Source: Cyanoderma ruficeps
Lineage: Eukaryota > Chordata > Aves > Passeriformes > Timaliidae
Assembly (NCBI GenBank): GCA_008694505.1
Contig: VZDJ01000868.1
Location: forward strand, 484,263 to 548,262
Direction of reading: 5' to 3'
Length of the DNA: 64,000 bases
Position 1 is the stretch's first letter. Each line of letters begins with the position of its first letter. This document shows, one piece after another, positions 11,680-23,800 of the stretch. The position numbers were made by a program, and so were the translations under genes. Below the pieces are notes generated by a model, which was not told the origin of the DNA, searched no databases, and saw only the letters and a program-made list of their open reading frames with translations.

Positions 11680-14600
11680 CTAGAAGAGATGTTTTCAACT
11701 GACAATTAATGGCAAAGACAGTGGTTAGCACAGTTTAGATGCACAGTGTTCATTAGTTTAGTTTATTCTACTAACATGATGCTGATCACTCATGGGGAGG
11801 AGATGCTGTACACACACATCGCTCTCCCGAAACCATCCAGCATTGCTCACAGGAGTCCCAAAGGAACAAGGGGGGAACACAGACAAGGCTGACACGGCTG
11901 GCTGCAGCTACAGCCCACAGCACGTCCCTCATCACACCCCTCTGGGTAACACAACACAGAGTGACTACAGCCCATGTCAGCTGAGGATAGGTAAAGCAGA
12001 AGAAATTAGTTCTGAGTTGCTGAAAACAGAAGTGGAAGTTTACATTAAGTCTAGCAAACTTCAGCAAGTCCTTCTGGCAGACACAGGACAACAGCATTTC
12101 CCATAGACAGGATCTGCAAATCTCTTTTCTGTGTATGTATGTTTATTCTGGCATGCACACGGGCAGCTTCACCCCGGGACTGAACTCAAACATGCAGCCA
12201 CAGGGGCATGGACTGGGTACCACTGCTGGTCCCTACAGCAACACAAATGTGCTGGGACAGCCCGGAAAGATTCTGAAGGATTGTATTCAACACAGCTGCA
12301 ACTGCAGGGATACAGTTTAAAAACACAGAGCTCACTATTACTAAGTAATTTTAGATGTTGAATGTGGGAAATGGATTTGTAGAGAATCCTTTTGAGAATT
12401 CAAAATTCAAAAGCCAAATTTAAGTCTTCTTCACTTTAAGCCATTTTGCGTTCCATTCCAATTTTGTTAACATCTATATTGTCTCATCCTTCACATAAGA
12501 CTAAAAATAAAACAACAGTTTTTAAAATGCCTCTCAGTTGCCCCACCTCTGAGTCAAAAAACGACTATAATCCAACAGTTGAAACTACCTAAAGAATACG
12601 TGGCTGATTCATTCAAATTTGTTTCAGGTCCATAAGTTCACTTTCTGGAGCTTCACCAGTAGAAACACGATAGCTTTTCTAGGATACGGAGCAGAGGGAG
12701 GAGTTTAACCTGATGATATGAGAAGAATCTAAAAGCAGTTTGTTTGGGGGGTATTTTTTTTATGCTTAATATAGCAAAACTGTGCTTTGGAGCTTCAGTA
12801 TTAGAGATGATCAATAAAATTTATCCATAAAATCCTATTATTTCAGTCCAATTTGTCCCTCCACCTCAACTTCTCCAAGACTGACTGGATGGTCACTTTC
12901 TATCAGCTCTGCTTTACAGGAGATGCCAGAAAGGTGCAATTAACTTGTTACTATGTTAAGATGACCAGAGAACTTAACCTTAGAGGAGCAAAGCTCCCCA
13001 TCTTAATTATTATATAGCTTTCATAGGCAATCTGAAAGGTAACCTTTGATTTATAGCTGCATAACCTCCTAAAAGACTTTATCAACCTCAGAAATGCAAA
13101 CCCTATAATTTCCTACTGCAGCCACAGCATAAAAGAGCTAATAAAATACTTTATTTTACTTGCTTATAACCACTTGATGTAACAGCGTAAGTAATTTTAG
13201 ATGGCAAAAGACTGCTCTTGCTAATCCAATTTTCAAATTATCTGCTTACAAGTTCAGCTGATGGTGCACAAAACCCAAATGTGTTTATTTTTATTCCTTC
13301 CAACACACACCTGACAACCCAGCACCAAGGCAGGTAATCATCACAGGGGCGGCAAAGTACCGATTGCAGCACATCAGCACAGCCTGGAAGCAGAGCATAA
13401 GCTTTTCTTTTGGGTACTTATGCCAGTAGGAAAAAGGAAGCAGGTTCATACAATCCTAGCAAAAGCTACTGGAAGTTTTAAGTGAACCTTAAACAAAAAC
13501 TAAGCAAGGCTCTTCAGGTACAAAGCTGTGGCTCAGTAATTCAGCAAGGCACAAGAGGCTGAAAATGCTGTTCTCCAACATGATTATCACTTGGAGTAAG
13601 TACATGCAACAGCTTGGAAATCATATGCTCACCTTATGGGACATTTCTATAAGGGAGGAAAGAACATCACCAGATACCCTTATATCATATGTTGCTCTCA
13701 GATCTTTACATCTGCTGATTAAAAAAAAGAACCAAACCAACAGGCAGAGGTTGTAGCACAGCCTGTCTCATGTTTTGCTTCAAAACAAGGAAAAAAGTCA
13801 CCTTCATTGCTGTTTTACTCACTTCACAAGTTTGGGAATCTTTTTCTGTGATAAAAAAATACAGAAAAAAAGAGAACTCTGACCTCTCTCCTCCACGCCT
13901 ATTCCTACACCCTGGAGTTCATAGAAAGCTGCTACAAAGGCACATTTTCCCCTCCCTCAAGTCTAATATTAATGCTTTTATTACACTTAAAACCTTTGAA
14001 AATCCAAATGAGACTCAAGGAGAAATAATTATATCAGGCAGTCATACCAGTAGTTTTACAAGCCATCTAAGTGTGCCTTTTACTGGAATCTTAATGCTAA
14101 AACTAAAATGCATTCTCATGGAATATGATAGTTCTTGTGCACGTTTTCTCTAAGTGAAAGCATGTTCTTCCTCGGACATAACAGATCCCCCCCTCCCAGT
14201 CTGAATATGATGCCACAATATTAATCCACAGCACAGCATGGCCTCTGCAGTTGTTTTAGAGTGGCAGAGTTTCTTCAGGGGCATGGCCTTGGCCTCTGTG
14301 TTAAGGCTGCTGTAGAAATGACAACAGCTGAGCGTGCTGGACCCTGCAGCAAGGGCTGAGTGCTGCTGCAAATCCTGCTCTGTTCTCAGGTTCTCTGCTG
14401 AGCACTCATGTTAATTCATACCTCAGAGGGACCTTGCCAGGAGATGCACCTACTTTCACAACTGGAATTCTGCACAGAAAACCAGCTAGGTTTTAGAGAG
14501 AACATTCAACTTAGAGGAGTTTGCTTCTACCACAGCTCTTGTTCTCCTTTTTTGCCTGCAAGCACCCAGATACCAAACTGATGGCACCCCATGGATGGGC

Positions 14601-15073
14601 TGACAACACGGCAGAACACCCACAGGCGCTGCTTTGCCTGCAGAGATCTTGGCACACCAGAGCCATGCACGAGCTTTCCACAGCTACCACACAGAGCTCT
14701 TTTCAGAGACAACACTGACAGGGGCATTTAAGTCTTCCAAAAAGGTGGACAGCTGAACACCCAGCTTTCCTTGGCCAACAAAAATCAGGAAACAGAACTC
14801 TCATAATACTCAAGATCACAAGAAAAAAATGTCACACATATGACTGGCTGTTCAATGACTTGTAGTAAATTGAGTGGGTATGCATACCTAACTGCTTCAC
14901 ATGTGTATCAACCCTACAAATACACATGCAATTACAGTGTAACCAGGGGAAAACTATGGTATTTGCCTTGGAAAAAAACTGCCACAAAATTCTCTTTAGG
15001 GAAAAAAACTACAAGCTTTTCATTTTGGTCCATGATCTCTAATCACTCAGCTATATCCCACAAGACACACAAA

Positions 15074-15555
15074 TCACAGAATCACAGAATGGGTTGGGTT
15101 GGAACAGACCTTAAAGATCATCTTGTCCCACGTCCCTGTCACAAGCCAGGACACCTCCCACTAGAGCAGGCTGCTCCAGGCTTTGCACTGCCTGGCTTTG
15201 AACACTGCCAGTGCTAGGGTATCCACACCTCCCTGGGCAACCTGTTCAACCTGTTCCAGAACCTTACCACTCTTACAGTTAAGAATTTCTTTCTAATATC
15301 CAGTCTAAATTTCCACTCTCAGTTTCTACCCATTACTCTTTGCCCTATCCCTACAGCTCCTGATGAACAGTCCCTCTTCAGTTTCCCTGTAGCCCCTTCA
15401 GATACTGGAAGGTGCTCTGAGTCTCCACACAGCCTTCTTTCCAGACAGAACAGCCTCAGTTTTCTCAGCTCGTCTTCTTATGAGAGGCACTTCAGTCCTC
15501 TGATCAACTTTGTGGCCTCCTGTGGACTCACTTCAGCAGAGTTATCAGAACTGAA
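15074..15555 (-). mobile_element. CR1 LINE, 5'-truncated copy
   Basis: This is the 3' part of a CR1 LINE in reverse orientation, so it lies in the sense direction of the PEPD transcript. Read on the plus strand, it opens with the inverted 3' terminus (TCACAGAA TCACAGAA T) and 'gggttgggttggaacagacc'. It continues through CR1 landmarks such as 'caggctgctccaggc', 'ctccctgggcaacctgttc', 'aagaatttctttctaatat' and 'tttgtggcctcctgtggac', and fades out near 15555. It has no coding capacity. Confidence 0.95.
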
Positions 15556-16654
15556 TTAACACAATACATTGGCTGGTCCTTTATGGTCAATCTCTTCTGT
15601 CAGCAAAGGACTCTGGCACCTCCAGCCACAAACTCAACCCAAAACCCTGATGTGAAGTTACACATTTGATAAAGAAGTGTATTTGATACAAGCACTGCTT
15701 TGTGGTGCACACCTCTTTGAAGCTATGCAAGCTTCTACAAATAAACCTCAACCAGTGTCAAAAGTACATAATTGCAAGAAGAGGGCAAGAGAAGCTCAGC
15801 TCCCTTGTTTTCTCCAGTCTGGTACCAGCATTCAACCACTGCTCAGTCTGGTAAAGGCCTCCCACAGTAGTAGCTGACAATTTCCTACTGGCTGTCACAT
15901 ACAATTTTTATGATCACTCAGGCCCAAGCTCACAGACAAGCTCTTTTATTTTATTGTACTGCAAGTGAAATATAGCTAGCAACATTAAACTACATCTGTT
16001 TCTTTAAAGGATATTTTTCTTTTGCCTGGAGCTCCTGATTTTCAATGCTTATTTCAGGAGTTTTATATTTCAGAGAGCGTACATTCTGGCACTATATGAT
16101 TCATCTAACGTTTTGGATTTGTTGTAAAGCAACCACCAGAACACACTAGTAACCAAAACTCCTATTTTATTTCTGGTTTTCCCACCATTTTTTAGTTAGC
16201 CTTTTGTACTTTTGGGTTTTTTGAGCAGAAAATTCATGGACTGCCATTTCGGTTCTACTGAGTTCCGACAGAGAGGATCCAGATGTCAACGAAGATGAGA
16301 AACCACTGAAACTACTTTTCAGTAAATTATCACTTGTTTGTTGACTGGGCCTTATTTATTTGTTTGTTTTGAGCAACAGATGCATCAACATCAGCCTGAA
16401 GCCTAACATTTTCAATGCTGTTTCCACATCCCATATGCGAAGCACAAGAGGCCCACGCTAACAGTAGCACAAGGAAACAGGCGATACAACCAAACAGGGA
16501 AAGCAACTACGGCTGTTCAAGGTATAAAATGGCTAATTTCTTCACGGCCAACTCAGTGCCGCTTGTAAAGTTGACAGCTGGAAGTCCCGGCGCCGCTCCA
16601 TGTCCTCCCTCCCAGCCCAGGGCAGGGCGCCGGGCAGGAACTCCCGGGACAGCG

Positions 16655-16936
16655 GGGCAGCGATCTCCTTTGGGGACACCAGAGCCAGAGGGGACCCACG
16701 GGGCAGTGATCTCCTTTGGAGACACCAGAGCCGGAGGGGACCCACAGGGCAGCGATCTCCTTTGGGGACACCAGAGCCGGAGGGGACCCACAGGGCAGCG
16801 ATCTCCTTTGGGGACACCAGAGCCAGAGGGGACCCACAGGGCAGCGATCTCCTTTGGGGACACCAGGGCCGGAGGGGACCCACAGGGCAGCGATCTCCTT
16901 TGGGGACACCAGAGCAGGTGGGGACCCACAGGGCTC
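16655..16936. repeat. 46-bp minisatellite, six full copies plus a partial
   Basis: Units begin with GGGCAG at 16655, 16701, 16747, 16793, 16839 and 16885, with a partial seventh at 16931; every spacing is exactly 46 bp. The unit reads roughly gggcagcgatctcctttggg, then gacaccagagccgg, then aggggacccaca. Copies differ by only a few substitutions. Because 46 is not a multiple of 3 and the unit lacks stops, long frames stay open on both strands (for example plus 16415-16939 and minus 16553-16993). These are artefacts of the repeat, not genes. The array lies in PEPD intron 1, about 0.5 kb downstream of exon 1. Confidence 0.97.
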
Positions 16937-17429
16937 TGACCTCCACAAAGCCCCGGGGCACAGCCAAGCCCCAGCCTGACCCGCGACCGGCAACTTTGGA
17001 AACTTCCCCCTTCTTTTTGGTACAGTTATAACGGCACCTTCTTACAGCACGGGAAGAAATTGCTGAATTTTGCTATAAAATGTGCGAAAATCCTTGTGCT
17101 ATGTAATCCAAGCCGCTTTTAAGCATCACTCCCAAACCCGAGACAACTCAAAGAATAACGCAGGCTGGGGACGAGGCACTGCGAGCCAACCCGCCCGCGG
17201 GACCCTTCACAGCTCTCTCACCACCCCGTGCAAAACCCGAAACCCTCCGGGGAACCGCGGGTCCAGCGCACGCAGCCCGGCCCCATCCTATGCCCTGCCT
17301 GCCCGGCCCCCGCCGCCGGCCCGAGACACCGCCGGTCCACCGGGACCCGCGAGCCCCCACCGGCCGCGCCGTGCCCCTCGCAGGGAGCGGGGTGCCGGGG
17401 GTCCCGGTGCCGCTCCGGCGCGCACTCAC

Positions 17430-17446
17430 CCCGCCGCCGCAGCCAT
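17430..17446 (-). CDS. PEPD: PEPD (prolidase) coding exon 1, start codon
   Basis: This very short coding exon has ATG at 17446-17444, followed by GCT GCG GCG GCG GG and then the donor GTGAGT. It encodes MAAAA and two bases of a glycine codon completed by exon 2, giving MAAAAG-PSFWLG; human prolidase starts MAAATG-PSFWLG. The start context on the minus strand is GAACATGG (A at -3, G at +4), a strong Kozak match. The 5' UTR must extend to higher coordinates. Its start site cannot be fixed from sequence alone but should lie within a few tens of bases, near the E-box. Too short for an ORF finder, the exon is supported by the phase match with exon 2 and the CpG island context. Confidence 0.95.
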
Positions 17447-17470
17447 GTTCGCTCACCGGCCCTGCGCGGT

Positions 17471-17476
17471 CACGTG
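17471..17476. promoter_or_regulatory. CACGTG E-box in the PEPD core promoter
   Basis: A palindromic CACGTG lies 25 bp upstream of the PEPD ATG, in the minus-strand context GCCACGTGACC. This is close to the USF/MYC and TFEB 'CLEAR' type of site (GTCACGTGAC). The motif is seen directly; binding is inference. Confidence 0.5.
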
Positions 17477-17508
17477 GCGGCGGAGCCTCAGCGCGGGGCG
17501 GGCGGAGC

Positions 17509-17752
17509 GTCCCCGCCCCCTCCCCTCATGGCCCCGCCCCCTCCCCCCACGGCCCCGCCCCGCTCCCCTCATGGCCCCGCCTCGTTCCCCTCACAGCCCC
17601 GCCCCGCTCCCCTCATAGCCCCGCCCCCTTCCCTCACAGCCCCGCTCCGCTCCCCTCATGGCCCCGCCTCGCTCCCCTCACAGCCCCGCCCCGCTCTCTT
17701 CACAGCTCCAACTGCGCTCCCCTCACGGCCCCGCTCCCCTCCCCTCACGACC
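17509..17752. repeat. Tandem 21-23-bp GC-box array upstream of PEPD
   Basis: About eleven imperfect tandem units follow the pattern (g/a)gccccgcc + ccgctcccctca + (t/c). The core is CCCCGCCCC or a near variant, a GC box for Sp1/KLF factors. Units are 21-23 bp and vary by one or a few bases. The array begins about 65 bp upstream of the PEPD ATG, so it is both a minisatellite and a plausible proximal promoter element. Copy number in such arrays can vary between individuals. Confidence 0.85.
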
Positions 17753-17800
17753 GGGCCGGGTCCTTCGCAGCCCGCATCGGAGCATGCTGACCCTCGGGGT

Positions 17801-20800
17801 GTCATCCTGTGGGACCATGTGGGGCTGCTCCGGCCCTCTCCGCGCCTGCTGGCTTCTAAAGAACAATTCCAGACCTCGAAGCCAATATAACATAATGTAA
17901 ATACAGCCTTTTGCAGGGATTGCTGCTCTACCGCTGACCTCTCCTCAGTTAATGGTTGCTCAAAAAATCCACTTCATGTGCAGTTCTACTGAAATCTCTG
18001 GAAGAGATGTTTTCCACCTGCAGTGGTGAGGGTGTTTAACAGTAGCCTTGGGCATGGTGTGCCAGAGCCATCACTAGCCCTTGGGCTCGCCCCACACTGC
18101 TGGGTTTTTTTCTATTCACACAGATTTCATCAAAACCTAAAATTACTCGTTCTTGCTCAAAATTACATGTTCTTGCTTCAAGATTACACGATACCTGAAG
18201 AAACTATCGTAGTCCAGGGTTCACACGTCAAGTAACTCAATGCAGTTAAAAAAGCAAGTTCTGGGGAGCACGAAACACCAGGTAAAAATGAGAGATGGGA
18301 GCTCTGCTCGGTGACCTGAATACAGGTCTGCTGCTGTGTGCAGCAATAAAACAGTGATAGACAGCTCTGGGTGGGCAGGTAACCATCCCTGGAAAGGAAG
18401 TGTGAGTTCTTGCTCTAGGGCTGCTCAGGAATGCCACTGCTCTGTTTGTCTGGCATTAATCTCAAAATAAAGTGCTGTGATACCTGAAATATTTAGCTGC
18501 TGCACATGAAGGGTCAACTTCCACAACAAACACTCAGGAAAGAGGAATGCAGGGTAGTGCAAAGGCAGAATATGATCATCAAATACATGGAGCTTAAAGT
18601 TCGTGTGTGTTATGAAAAATCAGTGCACTGTCACTAAGACACATGCACAATTAGGCCCCTTTTTCTCATTTGGTCATATTGTCCTCTAGAAGTTGTGAGA
18701 AAACTCCAGCTACTCATGCACAGCTGGCTCTGGAGTGGTGTGTGAGAGCTGCAGGGCAGTCACAGGCAAAGATTGATTTCAGGAAGTCTGGATAGGCACA
18801 GGTAAAGTGGTAAAACTAGAAAAGTCATTCTCTAGCTCTTCATGTTTTTACGTCCAAGAATAGTACAAAATACATAATGAAGTTTCTTTCATGAACTGCA
18901 CATGAACTGCAAAACTACATTTGACAAGTAAAAATACTTATTTTGGGGTCCAGATTCATGGATAAAGCCCCATTTTGGAAATAATTGATAAGTTCTTGAA
19001 TTTCGAGAAACTTCCTCAGTTTTTGCAGACCGAAAAAAAAAAAAAAGTGAACTGTAGTGAAATATCTTACTGCTTTCAGTCCTCCAGAGGGACTTCCTTC
19101 TGCCTAGGTTTCAGCAGAAGCTGGAGGAGGCTAGGAAGCTCATTTTTCTTTTCCTTCTCTTCTCATGACCAGAGAGAAAAGACTAAAGCCTTCAAGGTAC
19201 TCCTCCAAATACTGTCTTTAGGCCTTGGGCATTCATCCTTCCCTGCTCCTCTTTGCCTACCCCTGCATTTGCCCTCTGTAGAGTAAAGGTCTCCTGCATT
19301 GTAGTACCTGTTCTCTAAAATGGGTTTTCTGGGTCTCTGTCCTGTTAATTTTAATTTCCTTCTTTTTACTTGCCTTCCAAAAACAATCACCACATTTAGA
19401 AGTTACCTGCAGTGTATTAAATCTCAGCAGGAAATAAGACTACATTCGTTAGGGGGAAAAAGACATTTCCTGTTCTTCTGTCTCAGGATTTGAAATAATG
19501 AAACTCCTACACTGTGCACCACTAAAACTCATTTCCAAGGTGGCTATACATGAAATGCCAGCCACAGGAATGACACTGGCTGCCAGACTGGGAGCAAGCC
19601 CAACTTTATTGTACACACAGACAATTATGATTCTCTCCATGCTGCAATTGACTCTGCAACTGAGAGGAGTGAACCTTAATATCTGAGAGGCTGAGTTTAG
19701 AACACTTCCCTCTCCACCAAAGTCTGACTGACCATTACTGTCACTGATCTCCCATCAGGACTCTCTCTGTCAGCAGGAACATCTTCTCATGCTGAAGGCC
19801 TGATTTTGCAATTCAGGCAGCTTCAAAATTCCCACTGTAGCAGTTTGGATGTACAAGAGATGCCAGACTGCAACATGTGATGGGATTCTGCACTAGCCCT
19901 TTGTATTTCAACTGTTCATGCTGCTGTCCAGGCAGGATCTGAGAGTTCAGCACCATCAGTGCTGATTCTATTGTCTCAGCTGAAAACAAATAATGTTATG
20001 TTGATAAACTTCCTTTTATTACATGAAAATTACGTAACTGTTGTGAATATAGGTCAAGGCATTTGCTCCTGGTTTTAGAGTAACAATAGATGAAAATCCA
20101 AAGTTAGCAAGGGCAGATGCAGTCCAAAACCGAGGCAGTGGAAAAGGCAGGATGCTGCAGCTGCAGTCACAGCGTGTGCTTGGGGAGCATCACCTCTCCT
20201 TCTGCCCTCCAGCCGAGAGTGCTGTCACATACTGGAGCTAAATCCTGACTGCTGCGTGTCTGAACTCCTCTCCTGCTGTGGGAAATGCAGCTGTTGAGAG
20301 ACCAGATCATCTGGGACTGCTGTGCAGGGTCACAGAGCCACCCCGAGAACGTGGTACCACAGCGAGGAGCCTCGAGCTGCCAATACCATGACATGAAGTG
20401 GGGAACAGGGTCTAATGCTCAGTCACTAAGGTCACCCTCCCTAGTAAATCCTTACTTGATATATGATTTCAATACAATTTTCAACTCATTCAAACTTCAT
20501 TTCAAATTTCATTTTCTAAATATCCAGAAAACTTCCATATCATATGTGCCACCACAAAAACAGAAAAAATGGGAAGTGCTGTTTTATCAGCACAGGAATT
20601 GTTCTAAGTTCAGCTTGATCTGGTTTTCTGCTGATTATTATTTCTCCAAAATTTTGGAAGGTGGAACATTTCTGACTGACATCCTCTGTGACCCCTTCAC
20701 TTGGATGCGGGAGCACTGGCTAGGCAAAGAAAAACAGATAGGTTTTGTACATATTTCAGTCAAAGTCTTTCATACATTGTAGGATCAGCTGTGAGTCCAA

Positions 20801-23800
20801 AGTAATTATACAGACTGCTATGTTAAAATGTGTTAATACTGTGGGGGTTTTTTATAGAATCATTCTACAGGGACCCCTACTGCCTTTGTTTGATAAAATG
20901 GCCATAAGTCTTTTATGTGGAATTAAGATTACAAGGTCCCTTCAAAGCAACACAGTGAACAAAAGCATCTGCCTTTGGCATTTTCATCATGAAACGATTT
21001 TTAGTAAATTTTCCCTCAAGCACTAAATGTATACTGCTGTATTGATCTCTTGGATCTTAAAATAAAAGTGTGATCTTACCAAAGCTTGCTTGAACTAAAT
21101 TATTATAAAAGGCAAGAAAGGTAAAGCATTACATTACCTCATTACTCTCACCACTGACTTTCAGTTAAGAGTAAGAAAATCTAGTATATTGAAAATGTGC
21201 CCAGCAAGGATCACACAGTCTAAGGTAGCTTCTCCAGCTATTGTTTGATCTTCACAAAAGTGTATAATTTATTTTTTTTAGGTTCATTAGTATAGACTGC
21301 AATTGTTTCATTGAAATCAATCTGCCCACCAGTATTTATAAGTTGCTGCCACAGAAACTCCTATCTCATCATGCTGTATTAAAACAGCACTATCAAAACT
21401 GCTTCAAAGGCTTCCTTTTTTAGAGGTTTGGGTTGTCAGGTTTTTTTAAGAATTACTGGCCAGTGTGATGTTCTCTGTAATGCTCCTCTAATATCTCTGG
21501 CAGCTTGAAAGAATCAATTTTTGTATATTGCAACATATTGCTTTGCTTCAATAAAAGGAATGATTTTTCAGTCTGTTTGCTCATCTCTGATGTTTTTTGC
21601 TAGCCTACAGGCCAGGAAGGCCCAGTTTATGTCTGTCTGTGTGTCCTTTGCCTAGTGCCCAGCACCATGGCTCCTTTCTGGTTTTCAAAGAGTTGGGTGT
21701 ACTTGTACTGCATTGAAAATGTGCCATGAGGGCAGTTCACTCATGGCTAATTGCCAGGTGTAAGAGAGAAGCCACTATCCTGTATCTCCTTTTTTATAAC
21801 TGATACTGGTTAGCATGATAGATGAACATTTTTGTTTCTTCTAAGTAAGTTTTAATGAACATACTGTAGAGGAATTTTGCAGCAGTGGGTTTGGGACATG
21901 ACTGTAGTCAGGATCACTGAAGCCATTACTCAAACAGCACCACCAAAGTTACAGCACATCACATCTGAGAACAAAATTCCTTCACATTACTCATGCTCTC
22001 TTCCTTCAGCATTTCTCACTTTCAGAAGCACAGCCTCTTTCTACACAGAGGAGTGGGTCTCTGGCTGTATTTTGAAGGGCACAACCATAGATCTTTGCAC
22101 CACCTTCCACAGTAGAAGCAGGGGAGAGGCTGATGAAGCTCCTGTACTGTTCCAGAGAATTTGTCTGCCCTGCACATATGAGCATGTACCATTTGCACAA
22201 TGGGAAAGCACCACTTCTCTTGAAAGTTCCTGTGCTACCTTGAACTTACCTGAACCCTTGCAATATATTGTACAGTTTTAATGCAGAACATGTTTACAAA
22301 GCTTATTTTTTCTTTCGTTAGTGTCTGCATAATAAATATACTCTCCACCCAGTGCATAACAAATCCCCAAACAAGATTATAATACGCATATGGAAATATT
22401 TTCTCTAAAGATTAATGCCTTCAGGTTTTTGCAGATTAAGATCTATATCTTCACACCAATTTAAAGTCAGAATCCTCACATTTTTAGTAGGAAAATCCTC
22501 TTTAATTATCATTTATCTGGAATGTATTTTCCGCTCTGGAATCTTGCAATAAAATTTTAAGCCACTGGTTTATCAAGATCTGTAGTTTGTTGATGATGAA
22601 GAAATTGCTCTCTCTTACACAGACATGTTAGAATTGTCTGAAATGAGTTCTTTCAGGCTTTGCATGTGCAGCATTTCTTTTTCTGCTTGGAACAGTCCTA
22701 TCCTCCTTGCTAGGAAAGAAAGGCGTGCTTGTGATGCTGCCCTCTAATGCCAGGAACCACTGCTCCTGTAGCTTTTCCTTCCCGGTGCTGCTCCGCAGAG
22801 TGGCAGGAGTCAGCCTAGGAATGACAGCAGGGTTGCCATGGAGCCACGTCTGCCACGGCATGAACTCAGCCCTTCCCGGCCAAAAGTCATCAGTGCCCCA
22901 AAGCGCCTCCCAGCGCTGGCCCTCAGTGCCAACTGCCGATGATGAGATAAATTACTTCCTTTTCCTGCAAACCACTCAGCTAATCTCCTCTGCGTCTGAC
23001 TGGAAATTTAACCCAGCTGGCTCCTGCCTTCAATTTAAGCCTAAAAAACCCCAAGTGATAAGAAACCGGCCATCAGATTATCTCATCACAGTCTGTGTCC
23101 TGGGACTTCAGCACTTTTCCAGTTTGGTCAGATCACTTACACTACCCAGTGTCCACAGCCCCCTCTCATGAGCTAGCTTTAACCTGGGAGCTCAGGGAGG
23201 ACCAGGGGGACTGTGCAATAACATGCTAGAGGACAGAGAGGATAAAAAACTAGAGCTTGTAAATCAGAGAATTCAATTATCTTTTGAACTGTAAAAAATG
23301 GCTATTTTACACAACCACTCTCTCCCCTAAAGACATTGCACAGCCTCTCTCCAGGCAGTGGAAACTGTGCCAAAAGCACAAAGTTCACTAAGGATGTTAT
23401 CCGCCTCTTTGCCTTTTAATGAAGCAACTGACTAACATTTATTTTAAAAACGGGTCATATTCCCAGGCATTCTTCAAAGACTACCAGCTTGATGAGAGTG
23501 TGACTCAGTTTATTGCAGAGACAGCCCTTATTGCAGAGTGTTTCTCTGGGGGTACAAGCAGGGCTACACCTCCCTGCACTAGTCACACTGGGCACAGGTA
23601 TCTACAAGGTGACCTGCATGCATGCATGAAAATTAGGCTCAGTGAGAGTCAACTTGGGCAACAAAAAAATATATCTGCAGTCACCATCTTCTGCTGCCTA
23701 ATCTCTAAATTCAAATCTCATTGTCTGTTTTTAATTTTGCAGTCATGAATATAGAGGTGATTTCTAAGAAATTATTATTTGCCATCTCAAAAACACTTTT

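Larger units (their letters stand above)
11680..17429 (-). other. PEPD: PEPD intron 1
   Basis: This is a 5.75-kb intron between exon 1 (donor GTGAGT at 17429-17424) and exon 2. It carries a CR1 copy in the same orientation as PEPD (15074-15555), a six-copy 46-bp minisatellite (16655-16936) and, at its 5' end, part of the CpG island. Plus-strand ORFs such as the 127-codon one at 13770-14153 show no recognisable protein family. Nothing else was identified between 11680 and 15073. Confidence 0.93.
17150..17800. promoter_or_regulatory. CpG island spanning the PEPD promoter
   Basis: This is a strongly GC-rich block with dense CpG dinucleotides, in contrast to the AT-rich sequence on both sides. 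It covers PEPD exon 1, the start of intron 1 and the upstream GC-box array. This is the typical promoter of a broadly expressed housekeeping gene. No TATA box is apparent at the expected distance from the ATG. Several long ORFs run through it on both strands (for example plus 17228-17890), as expected for stop-poor GC-rich DNA. Confidence 0.85.

Noticed and set aside
16415..17031. Several 140-175-residue ORFs on both strands
   Set aside because: They are created by the stop-free 46-bp repeat; frames on opposite strands are equally open.
17082..17890. Pro/Arg/Ala-rich ORFs of 166-220 residues on the plus strand
   Set aside because: The composition follows the CpG island and GC-box array, and they overlap the PEPD exon and promoter on the other strand.
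20285..20782. 165-residue plus-strand ORF
   Set aside because: No domain, biased composition or splice context was seen; a frame of this length can arise by chance in 64 kb.
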